19,042 nt of DNA from contig CALGHC010000572.1 of the NCBI GenBank assembly GCA_937915965.1, positions 1 to 19,042 on the forward strand, read 5' to 3'. Of the stretch, positions 9,001 through 16,679 are shown piece by piece. This DNA is from an uncultured Myxococcales bacterium. Its GTDB lineage: Bacteria; Myxococcota_A; UBA9042. The notes beneath the pieces were generated by a model that made no database searches, was not told the origin of the DNA, and saw only the letters and a program-made list of their open reading frames with translations. Every line of letters starts with the position of its first letter. Within the stretch, counting starts at the first letter, position 1. The translations under genes and the position numbers were made by a program.

Positions 9001-11563
9001 CAACGGCCTGATCGGCGTGCAGGTCATCGACGGCAGCGGCACGGGCGTCATCGCCGGCGCGGCCAATCCCTCGGCCACCAAGGCGCTGATCCCCTACCTG
9101 CAGGTCGGCGGGCTCTTCTACATTCACGTCTACGTGCTGCCCGAGGTCGGCGGCCTGACGACACCGAAGGACTACGATCTGGTGATCGGCGTCGACGAAC
9201 CCGACCCAAGCGACGTCTGCATGGCCGACTATTTCGAATCGAACAACAGCGCCGAAGCAGCCGCCGAGATCGCCTGCGGCCTGTCCAATCTCAGCCTGTG
9301 TTTGGGCGACGAGGACTGGTTCTCGCTCGACATGGAAGCCGACGAGAGCATTCCGTTGGTCTTCAACCACCCGGGCGCCGCGTTCAAGCTCGAGGTCTTC
9401 GGCAAGCCCAACGAGCCGCCGCTGAAGGTGCTCCCCGGCAACGGCACCCTGGACTTCAAGGCTTCAGAAGAAGGCAACTACCTTGTTCGGGTTTCGTACA
9501 AGACGCCTGGACAGAAGCCGGCGCAGGCTTTTGCCTACACGTTGAAGGTCGACGGCGGCACCGGCGTCGACCTGCTCGCTGAGGTCCAGAGCATCTTCCC
9601 CGAGCAGGTGGTCCAGGGCGAGGACGCATACCTGACCGTCAAGATGCGCAACGAGTGCAAGGACAGCTCGGGCGCCTTCCACTACGGCTACTGGTTCTCG
9701 ACGGATGCAGTGCTCGACGGGGGCGACCAGCTCATGCTGGAGAAGGCGCTGGACGCCGGACTGGACGGCAAGGCCGAGGTCGCGGTCGACGACAAGGTGA
9801 TCGTGCCGGTGGATGCCAAGCCGGGTCCGGCCTACGTCATCGTCTCGGCCGACAGCCAGGACGAGGTGGCCGAGAGCCAGGAGAAGAACAACAGCAACTC
9901 GAAATCGATCGAGATCATCGAGCTGTGCCTGTCCGATGCGCTCGAACCCAACAACTCGCCCCAGATCGCCGCGCCGCTGTGGCAGGGAACGACGACGGAC
10001 CTCTCGCTGTGTCCGTTGGAGTACGATTGGTACGTCATCGAGGCGATTGAGGGCGAGACGATCACGGTCACCGCCGACTTCGTACACAAGATGGGCGATC
10101 TGGACATGCGCCTGTACAAGGCCGGCAAGTTCAGCAAGCCAGTGGCCACCTCTGCGACCAAGGAGGCGCCCGAGCAGATCGTCTGGACCGCTGATGCGAC
10201 CATGAAGGTCTACGTGCGGGTCAACGGTTTCACCGGAGACTCCAACGTGTACAGCCTCGCCCTGTGCCAGAAGGTCGGCGCCAGCTGCGTCGAGTGCGCC
10301 AGCGACGTCGCTTGCGCCGGTGACCAGGCGTGCAACCCGGAAACAACGCTGTGCGTGCCCTTGGCGTGCGAGGTCACCGTGGCAGGCGCGTGTGACGACG
10401 GCAACGACTGCACAGCCGACACCTGTGTGCCCTGGAGCGGTTGCGCGCACGTAGCGCTGGCCGCCGCGACGACGCCCGCCGACTGCGACGACGGCAATCC
10501 GTGCACGCTGGCGGGGGCATGCGCGGATGGCACCTGCCAAAGCGGCGAACCGCTGGTCTGCGACGACGGCAACGGCTGCACCGTGGATGCCTGTGACGCC
10601 CAACAAGGCTGCGTGGCGATGCCGGCAGCGGCGACAGTGGGCTGTGACGACGGCGACCCGTGCACGGCGGCCGATCACTGCGGCGACGGCGCCTGCGGCG
10701 GCGGCGGGCCAGCCGAGGTCGGGACGGCGTGTGACGACGGGGTCGTCTGCACGGTCGACGACGCGTGCGGCGCGCAAGGATGCAAGGGTGCGCCGGCGGC
10801 CGGTTCGATCAGCTGCGACGACGGCGACCCGTGCAGCGGCGGTGATCATTGCGATTCGGGCCAATGCACGGGCGGCGGGCCCACCGACTGCGATGACGGC
10901 AACGCCTGCACCGACGACGCGTGCGTCGATCAGGAGGGGTGCAGCCACCTCAAGAACGAGGCGGCATGCACAGACGGCGACGCTTGCACGGCAAACGACG
11001 CCTGCGCGGACAGCGCGTGCGTCGCCGGCGCGGCGGTGGACTGCGACGACGGCCAGTCATGCACGACCGACAGTTGCGAGGCCCAGGGCGGCTGCGCGTA
11101 TGACGCCAACGACGGGGCCTGTGACGACGACGACGTCTGCACGGACGACGCCTGCGCCCCAGTCAAAGGCTGCAGCAACGTGGACAACACCGCGTCATGC
11201 GACGACGACGACGCCTGCACGGACAGCGACATCTGCGCGGTTGGTCTTTGCAGCGGCGTCACCATCGACGTGGCCGCGCAGTGCGAGGACGGCAACAGCT
11301 GCACCGACGACAGTTGTGCGGCGCAGAGCGGCTGCACCCACGTCGCCAACACTGCCGTCTGTGACGACAACGACGACTGCACAGGAGACGGTGCGTGCGG
11401 CGACAAGGCCTGCGCTGTGGGCGAGGCGCTTTCGTGCGTCGACGCCGATCCATGCACCATCGATAGCTGCGCGAACCCAGGAGGTTGCGCTCACGTGACC
11501 GCCGACGACGGCACAGACTGCGGCGCGGGGAACACCTGCCAAGGCGGAGCCTGTCTGCCCTGA
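6020..11563 (+). CDS. Giant CARDB/PPC lipoprotein with C-terminal Cys-rich acidic repeats
   Basis: An 1847-residue predicted outer-surface or periplasmic lipoprotein. The signal peptide is MQSRLLS, a hydrophobic Ala/Leu core, and lipobox LAAC with Cys24. The ATG at 6020 is preferred over that at 6002 because it gives a standard lipoprotein signal and has GGTGAG upstream. Approximate domains: PKD-like (60-140); CARDB-like modules at 165-290, 292-420, 432-548, 554-675, 813-935 and 1183-1305, most ending in the typical E-x(3)-NN pattern (e.g. SELNEGNN, AESDESNN, AETVENNN); PPC-like modules at 682-810, 936-1060, 1064-1180 and 1302-1420, with hallmarks such as ALEPNNS and DWYVIE/DWFKV/DWFAI; then 14 CDDGNxCT-type repeats to the end. 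CARDB and PPC are known beta-sandwich modules of secreted proteins, often adhesion or spacer units. No catalytic domain is visible, so a surface adhesion or scaffold role is inferred. Confidence 0.94.
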   Translation: MQSRLLSFPPAALAALAVCALAACSNTVDTSPAADTSSDGTTDVPVEDIQKKPDIQPVLTATPLSGNVPLKVEFSLELGDVDVRDVFITYEFGDGFASATVQHTDDDFSDPETLHTTDVISHTYNFKADYSAKVTVAWKVNPKVAGEALVHISAQEPSAISLGPVTMITPEIVAHGDEVKLTFTISNDGDKVAAPFETGVYLSLDATLDKDDLRVTGLDHPGMDSGETTTALYIYDVANPVTFTVPGGLADANYFVFVRVDDKGIVGEINKADNVGFASSLLSIDTKVAAKADLTITAPGFDSTKTYSPGDTTTFKLQIQNGGQGEAKNFKFGVFLSTDKKLDFNPDLEPGQPGFDEQDLMLTDLSTSSVIGLAPGAFLPIFKGFPAPSEPDGCYWLIARIDLFEVVAESDESNNTGISTEALCLKTVIEEGVDLAILDMNVKPKGSYLKGSVNVTYSVKSLGTQATPQFPATVYFCPTKSLSKTQCVINQTSTTIPPLAPGEQFDGSLQITINQNTPAQDWHLYLLLDPDNVISELNEGNNVKSFSPLIVSKTANVDVMPASIGFHPSSVIAGNEVKVSHKVINNGTTGSSATTTAYLLSPTGLAIDAVLVATAQETGVEGQEVDYRVETIVVPLGLDHTVDSYFVGVHLDADGKESAEINKANNIAWSAEPLKVLEAKGGCFEDAWDGEGQNNNSAADAVALEPGETEALGSCGDHDWFKVPVTKGHSLFVTLNASAALWVDAVPADIDIDLVTPDGSKVVDSVKGLGLYKKAIVLTAPESGDWLIHVYPHTPLAQAHYKLLIEVVPPDDGVDLIGSHLTVGPAATFPGGLLKSSLKLTNLGNVDAGEFTLRYMLSTDAQIDADDTPIKDVALPAGLTATETALVSEHLILPQIEGGKYYVGVLIDADDVVAETVENNNTVIANTVQLSTQISCAPDVFSGNHTVGDAAELASKSATHEGLNVCPGLEDWFAIELPQGKAFSVDIKWTYKQGNGLIGVQVIDGSGTGVIAGAANPSATKALIPYLQVGGLFYIHVYVLPEVGGLTTPKDYDLVIGVDEPDPSDVCMADYFESNNSAEAAAEIACGLSNLSLCLGDEDWFSLDMEADESIPLVFNHPGAAFKLEVFGKPNEPPLKVLPGNGTLDFKASEEGNYLVRVSYKTPGQKPAQAFAYTLKVDGGTGVDLLAEVQSIFPEQVVQGEDAYLTVKMRNECKDSSGAFHYGYWFSTDAVLDGGDQLMLEKALDAGLDGKAEVAVDDKVIVPVDAKPGPAYVIVSADSQDEVAESQEKNNSNSKSIEIIELCLSDALEPNNSPQIAAPLWQGTTTDLSLCPLEYDWYVIEAIEGETITVTADFVHKMGDLDMRLYKAGKFSKPVATSATKEAPEQIVWTADATMKVYVRVNGFTGDSNVYSLALCQKVGASCVECASDVACAGDQACNPETTLCVPLACEVTVAGACDDGNDCTADTCVPWSGCAHVALAAATTPADCDDGNPCTLAGACADGTCQSGEPLVCDDGNGCTVDACDAQQGCVAMPAAATVGCDDGDPCTAADHCGDGACGGGGPAEVGTACDDGVVCTVDDACGAQGCKGAPAAGSISCDDGDPCSGGDHCDSGQCTGGGPTDCDDGNACTDDACVDQEGCSHLKNEAACTDGDACTANDACADSACVAGAAVDCDDGQSCTTDSCEAQGGCAYDANDGACDDDDVCTDDACAPVKGCSNVDNTASCDDDDACTDSDICAVGLCSGVTIDVAAQCEDGNSCTDDSCAAQSGCTHVANTAVCDDNDDCTGDGACGDKACAVGEALSCVDADPCTIDSCANPGGCAHVTADDGTDCGAGNTCQGGACLP
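10391..11563 (+). repeat. 14 Cys-rich CDDGNxCT protein repeats in two forms
   Basis: Fourteen degenerate repeats of about 24-31 residues each begin with CxDxxxC. Each has four cysteines and a dense Asp cluster. Form A reads CDDGNxCTxDxC-x(4)-GC. Form B has one extra residue between the second and third cysteines and one less before the fourth, as in CDDGDPCTAADHC-x(3)-C. The order read from the sequence is A B A B B B A B A A B A B A. A final CGAGNTCQGGACLP caps the protein. The motif resembles the Dictyostelium CTDC-type repeat seen in bacterial surface proteins. Disulfide-stabilised, possibly calcium-binding units are inferred. Confidence 0.88.
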
Positions 11564-11641
11564 CCCGCCGACCGCCGCACCCATACACATCGACGCGGCG
11601 AGAGGTCGGCACATGCCGACAGCGCCGGAGACTCCATCTTG

Positions 11642-14338
11642 ATGGCTCGAACGCGCTCCAAGATCCGTCTGCGTGATTTCGTGCGGCCTCAGCTCGCCGC
11701 GGGCGCGGCCTTGCCCGACGGGCTGGGGGGCGCCGAGCCGGCGCTTCTGTGGCAGACCGGCGAAGAGGCCGAAGAGGCGTACGACTTCGAGGCCGCGCAA
11801 GCGCTGTATCGTGAAGCGGTGCGGCGTGCCAGTGAGCGGGAGGCCGCGCAGTGGACCGACCGATACGCCGCGTTCCTGGTCGAGCGCTACGGCCAGTTCG
11901 ACGAGGTCGCCGCGTGGCTTGATGACGGCGAGTTTGACCCCTGTGTCGCGCTTGCCCACCGACCGCCGCTGCAGCTGGCGGACCGAGTCGCCCTCGCGGC
12001 GACCGAGGCGGGCCACGCCCGCGCCGAGGAGCTCGACGAGTCGCTCGCCCGGGAATGGGGTCGACCACAAAGCCTCGCGCGCGTCGCTCGCCGCTTTGCG
12101 GACGCCGGCCGACGCGAAGAGGCGCTCTGCCTCCTTGAAGATCATTCTGATCAACTGACCGCAGCAGACCCAGCGAGCCAGCTGCTCGCAGAGCTGCGCG
12201 ATGACGATATGCATGCATGCCGCCTCGCGGTTGCGCCAGCCCTGGCGGCCGCCGAGGCCGGCGACCTGGACACGGCGGCGGCGCTGCTCGACGGTTGCCG
12301 CGCTCTGTATGGCGGCAGTGGCGCGTTTCGCGGTGTCGAGTCCGTGATCTCACTGGCGCAGGGTCGGGCCAGCGCGGCCGCGCTGCGGCAGGCGATCGAG
12401 GCGGCTCTCGACGACGAAGACCTGGACGGCGCGATCAAGGCAGCCCGCGCCCTGGTCGATCTGCATGCGCACGTCGACAGTGACACATACGTGCTCGCCA
12501 ACCTCGAGCGGCGACAGCTCCACCACCAGCGCCGAGTCGATCTCGCTGCAGCCGAAGAGGTTGGCGCGGCGACCGGCGAGGCCGGAGGGGCGGCAGCGGC
12601 GGCGGCCCTCGTCGATCGATACGAGGCGCAGTCCCTGAGCGAGGCGGCGGCGACGAGGCCGTGGCTCGCGGCCCTCATCGAGGCGAGCGCGGCAATCGGT
12701 GATCTGGCCAGGCACGAGGATGCCGTCCGGACGCTGTGCGAGCTCGTGTCTGTCTGGCCCGCAGTACGCGACGCCGGGACAGCCGACGCCGACCTGCCCG
12801 ACCGCGTCGAAGCGCTGTGGCGCGCGCTGCCCGAGGCGTGGCAGGTCGTTGGCGTCGCGACCCAGGTTCGCGCCCGCGCCGTAGCCGCGACAAGACGGCG
12901 AGACGCTGAGCGCGAGACGCGATTGGTCGAGACCACGACCGCGTTGATCGACGCCGGCAACCTAGAGGCGGCGGCCAGCGCGCTCAACGAAGAGACCGCG
13001 AGCGCTAGCGAGGCCGGGGCCGGGGCCGAAATCCGCGCGCTGCGGGAGCGCGTGGCCATGCTGCTGGCACGCCAGAGCAACACGGAGCGGCTGGTCAACG
13101 ATTTCGAGGTGGCTCTCGAGGCAGGCCGCCTCTTCGCCGCGCGACGGGCCTTCGAGGCGCTCAAGGGCCTGGACGGGCCGGCAGCCGATCAGGCGGCCCC
13201 GCTCGGGCTGCGGTGGCACGAACACGCGAAGCGCTCCCTGCGGGGGGCACCTGTACCGCCATTCGGTCATCGGATTGGCGAAGAACCCATCGCATGTGGC
13301 GTCTCCCTCGGCAGGATGATCGTCGTGCAAGGGCGTCTGTGGCTCGCCGTCAACCTCGATAGCCAGGGCCTGGCCCCCTTCCTTCTGCCTGAAGGTTTTG
13401 CCCTGGATCCGCGGCCGACCGCCCGAATCAGCACCTTCGACGGGCGCACCCGGCTGGTCGGGTTTTCCGCCGGGCGCCTCGTCGTGGTCGACCAGCCCCC
13501 GGGCCAGCCGCCGGAGATCGTCGACGCGCGCGCGCTCACCGAATTGCTGCGTCCCAGCGAGCAGCTCGTCCAAGCGGGGTTCGATGTCGCCGGCGGATGG
13601 GTGTCGCTCCTGAGCCACGGCGAGGGCGCGACGAAGGGTTCGGTCTCGCTGACCCGCGTCTCGCTCGATGGACTCGAGGTGCGCAGCCAAGAGCGCTGCA
13701 AGCCGCCCCTGGCCGGCGCGACGCCGATCGAAGGCGGCGACGGCGCCTGGCTGGCGACGACCACGATCGCCGCCCGCAGTCGGCGGGCCTGGGCAGCGGC
13801 CCGCTTCGAGGCGACAGGCAAGCAGGCTGCGAGTTGGGATCAGATCGAGTTGGAGGAACCGGTGGCGCGCTTCACCCGCGCCATCGCCTGGCGTGAGTCG
13901 CAACGTGTATTCGTGCGCTACTCGTGGCACGACGCGTTCGCGGGAGACCAGGTCTACGACGGACCGTCGCTGCTGGTGCTGCGTGACGATCGCATCGTAT
14001 TTGCCTCTGCGGATCTCCGGCGTCGCTTCGCGCCATCCGAGCCGCTCGTCTTGGATCGGGCCTGGGCATTCGACGCGGTGAACGGTCGTCTGTGGTTTGC
14101 CGCGGTTCCCCGCGAAGACGACGACCAAGTTGACGCGCTGCTGCTTGGCGTCGAGGCGACGCGGCTGCGTGCCGACCGGCCCCTCGCCATCGAAGGCGCG
14201 CGCCGCATCCTGGCAATCGAAGCGGTCGACGACGGCGCCGCGGTACTGGCACGAACCCACGACGGACCGCTGGCGATCGCTCGTGTCCGCCGCACGGATG
14301 GCGCGCCAACATTGACCGTCGGCCGCCTACCGGTCTAG
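11642..14338 (+). CDS. Large cytoplasmic protein: TPR-like helices plus beta-rich C-terminal half
   Basis: An 898-residue protein of unrecognised family. There is no signal peptide or membrane helix, so it is probably cytoplasmic. The N-terminal ~530 residues are almost entirely Ala/Glu/Arg-rich amphipathic helices. TPR-like pairs are visible, for example EEAYDFEAAQALYREAV near residue 45, RRFADAGRREEALCLLED near 155, and a later AGNLEAAASALNEE. From about residue 536 the sequence changes to short beta strands separated by Gly/Asp turns (e.g. GRMIVVQGRLWLAV, GRLVVVDQP, NGRLWFAAVP), compatible with a beta-propeller. Helical-repeat plus propeller proteins usually act as scaffolds. The ATG at 11642 has GGAG at 11627-11630. 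It follows the lipoprotein gene by 78 nt on the same strand and may share its transcript. No catalytic motif was seen. Confidence 0.9.
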   Translation: MARTRSKIRLRDFVRPQLAAGAALPDGLGGAEPALLWQTGEEAEEAYDFEAAQALYREAVRRASEREAAQWTDRYAAFLVERYGQFDEVAAWLDDGEFDPCVALAHRPPLQLADRVALAATEAGHARAEELDESLAREWGRPQSLARVARRFADAGRREEALCLLEDHSDQLTAADPASQLLAELRDDDMHACRLAVAPALAAAEAGDLDTAAALLDGCRALYGGSGAFRGVESVISLAQGRASAAALRQAIEAALDDEDLDGAIKAARALVDLHAHVDSDTYVLANLERRQLHHQRRVDLAAAEEVGAATGEAGGAAAAAALVDRYEAQSLSEAAATRPWLAALIEASAAIGDLARHEDAVRTLCELVSVWPAVRDAGTADADLPDRVEALWRALPEAWQVVGVATQVRARAVAATRRRDAERETRLVETTTALIDAGNLEAAASALNEETASASEAGAGAEIRALRERVAMLLARQSNTERLVNDFEVALEAGRLFAARRAFEALKGLDGPAADQAAPLGLRWHEHAKRSLRGAPVPPFGHRIGEEPIACGVSLGRMIVVQGRLWLAVNLDSQGLAPFLLPEGFALDPRPTARISTFDGRTRLVGFSAGRLVVVDQPPGQPPEIVDARALTELLRPSEQLVQAGFDVAGGWVSLLSHGEGATKGSVSLTRVSLDGLEVRSQERCKPPLAGATPIEGGDGAWLATTTIAARSRRAWAAARFEATGKQAASWDQIELEEPVARFTRAIAWRESQRVFVRYSWHDAFAGDQVYDGPSLLVLRDDRIVFASADLRRRFAPSEPLVLDRAWAFDAVNGRLWFAAVPREDDDQVDALLLGVEATRLRADRPLAIEGARRILAIEAVDDGAAVLARTHDGPLAIARVRRTDGAPTLTVGRLPV

Positions 14339-14479
14339 GCTCCGCGCGCCGCTGGGCGTTGGTACGCCTGTTCGACCTGAGGGTCGCGCTCACGCATCGA
14401 CCTCGCTTGGCGTCTCCCGGTTGGAAACGTCGCGTCGCAGTCGCCGGCACAAACGCCGCTGTGGCGTCTGGAGAGGACC

Positions 14480-14611
14480 ATGGGAAAGGGAAGCAAGACC
14501 ACGAAGATGCGTCAGAAGGAAGGACGCCGCAGGAAGGTGATCCGCACCCAGCGGCAGCTCGAGGAGAGCCGCGCAGCGGCCAAGGAAGCCAAGTCAGCGC
14601 CGAAGGCCTAG
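14480..14611 (+). CDS. Very basic 43-residue protein
   Basis: A short gene with a strong ribosome binding site (GGAGAGG at 14470-14476, 3 nt before the ATG at its end, with its GGAG core 6 nt away). It encodes 43 residues beginning MGKGSKTTKMRQKEG and ending SAPKA. I count 8 Lys and 7 Arg against 4 Glu and no Asp. Codon third positions are mostly G or C in this frame and less so in the overlapping frame, which supports translation. The first residues recall the start of small basic ribosome-associated THX-type proteins (MGKGDKKT...), but the rest lacks their RWRGSYG-like segment, so I do not assign it. Nucleic-acid or ribosome binding is inferred from charge only. A small hairpin ACGCC/GGCGT (14453-14467) sits just upstream of the binding site and could affect initiation. 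Confidence 0.7.
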   Translation: MGKGSKTTKMRQKEGRRRKVIRTQRQLEESRAAAKEAKSAPKA

Positions 14612-14669
14612 CCTCGACAGCGCCGCGGCGGGATCGATCTGCCGCGCGCCGCGCCGCGATGGAGCCCTG

Positions 14670-15581
14670 ATGGTCCAGTTGCGCCGAGAGCTCGAAGGTA
14701 TCCGCCGCGATCGCGCCGTGCCAACTCCCGGCTACGCCGCCGACGCCGACGCCAGCGCCATCGTTTTGCCCGCTCTCGATCGCGAAGGGCTCGCCCTGGC
14801 GGGTGATCGGCTTCTATTCGCCGGCGAGGCGCGCATCGATCTGGCGCTGCAATTGGCGGAAGCGGGGCACTGGGTGTCCGTCACCGACCTGAGCGCCGAG
14901 CGGCTCGTAGATGTTCACGCCCAGGCGAGCCCGCAGGCTTCCGGACGACTGACCCTGGTCGACAAGCCCTACGGCGATGCAGCATTTGGCCCGTCGTCGT
15001 TCGACACGATCTTCTTCTACGACGCGGCGCACGGCTTCGACCGGCCCGGTTGGGTCATGCGCAAGATCGAGCGCGAGCTGAAGTTTGATGGCCACCTCGT
15101 CGCGCGGCTGCTGGTCGCCGGCGCGCTCGAACCGTCCACAACGGCGGACCAACCGCTTCCCGACGCCCCGGCCTGGTGGATGCCGCCAGGCTCAATGGTG
15201 CGCACCGGCCTGGACCAGCTCGAATCAAGTTGCACGTCGCGCTTGGCGCCCCTGCTGATCGACGCGAGCGGCCGCGACGCGATCGATCGCGGCGCCCACA
15301 TGCAGGCAGCGCGCTTCGCGGGGCGAATCGCCGACCTCGATGAGGCGTTCGACCGGCAACTCACGGCGGAGCGCTGGCTGGTGGGTCATAGCCTCAGGCT
15401 GCGCATCTGCGACCTCCTCTACGGCGCACGCAGCAACTTCCGGCGCGGGCTTCGACGAGCGCTTGAGGGAGTGCCCGAGCTCGCGGACGCCGAAGACAGG
15501 CGGCGTGACGATCCCCGCGTCGTGGGGCTGATCGCTCGCAAGGCCCTCGGCGGCAAAGGCGCGGTCGCCTGGGGCCGATAG
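14670..15581 (+). CDS. Methyltransferase-fold protein with degenerate SAM motif
   Basis: A 303-residue protein whose first half follows the class I SAM-dependent methyltransferase pattern. A strand RLLFAGEARIDLALQLAE (about residue 47) stands where motif I (usually xxDxGxGxG) is expected. It is followed by GHWVSVTDLS, where the acidic Asp after beta 2 is kept, and by SFDTIFFYDAAHGF with WVMRKIERELKFDGHLVARLL, matching the post-motif strands. The Gly-rich loop is replaced by FAGEARID, so SAM binding is uncertain. The C-terminal half (about 180-303) is Arg/Ala-rich and helical without a recognised motif. It could be a divergent methyltransferase or a non-catalytic relative. The start has GGAG 5 nt upstream (14661-14664). 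It lies 58 nt after the basic small gene, and both may be cotranscribed. Confidence 0.85.
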   Translation: MVQLRRELEGIRRDRAVPTPGYAADADASAIVLPALDREGLALAGDRLLFAGEARIDLALQLAEAGHWVSVTDLSAERLVDVHAQASPQASGRLTLVDKPYGDAAFGPSSFDTIFFYDAAHGFDRPGWVMRKIERELKFDGHLVARLLVAGALEPSTTADQPLPDAPAWWMPPGSMVRTGLDQLESSCTSRLAPLLIDASGRDAIDRGAHMQAARFAGRIADLDEAFDRQLTAERWLVGHSLRLRICDLLYGARSNFRRGLRRALEGVPELADAEDRRRDDPRVVGLIARKALGGKGAVAWGR

Positions 15582-15633
15582 CTGCCGTGCGATCGTTGGG
15601 CCGGCCGCCCAGCGATCGCGCCCGATCGACTCA

Positions 15634-15672
15634 AGTCAGCGAGGCTGGCGGCCCGAGTCAGCGAGGCTGGCG
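15634..15672. repeat. Direct repeat upstream of tatB
   Basis: The 17-bp sequence AGTCAGCGAGGCTGGCG occurs at 15634-15650 and again at 15656-15672, a period of 22 nt (two helical turns). It lies in the 213-nt gap between the methyltransferase-like gene and tatB. It could be a paired operator or a simple duplication. Confidence 0.65.
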
Positions 15673-15794
15673 CTGCCGTCGGCCAGATGCGACACTGTCC
15701 ATTCGCCTCCCTGCGGGCCAGCGAGCCGCTGAGGCGACGGGCAGGACTGAGGCCATGGCGGCCGCGGCGGCCGGCTCGAACCAAGGGTGACCAC

Positions 15795-16675
<881 letters not shown>

Positions 16676-16679
<4 letters not shown>

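Noticed and set aside
8297..9370. 357-codon minus-strand open frame inside the lipoprotein gene
   Set aside because: Antisense shadow of recognised modules; no start signal or family motif.
9464..10948. 494-codon minus-strand open frame inside the lipoprotein gene
   Set aside because: Antisense to clear CARDB, PPC and Cys-rich repeats; Arg/Ala/Val-rich with no motif, as expected in high-GC DNA.
12962..14260. 432-codon minus-strand open frame inside the 898-residue protein gene
   Set aside because: Antisense shadow; the plus-strand frame is longer, has an upstream GGAG and a coherent helical-to-beta organisation.
14359..14670. Plus-strand open frame ending in a TGATG overlap with the methyltransferase-like gene
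   Set aside because: It starts with a TTG lacking a binding site and overlaps the basic small gene in another frame, whose initiation signal and third-position composition are better.
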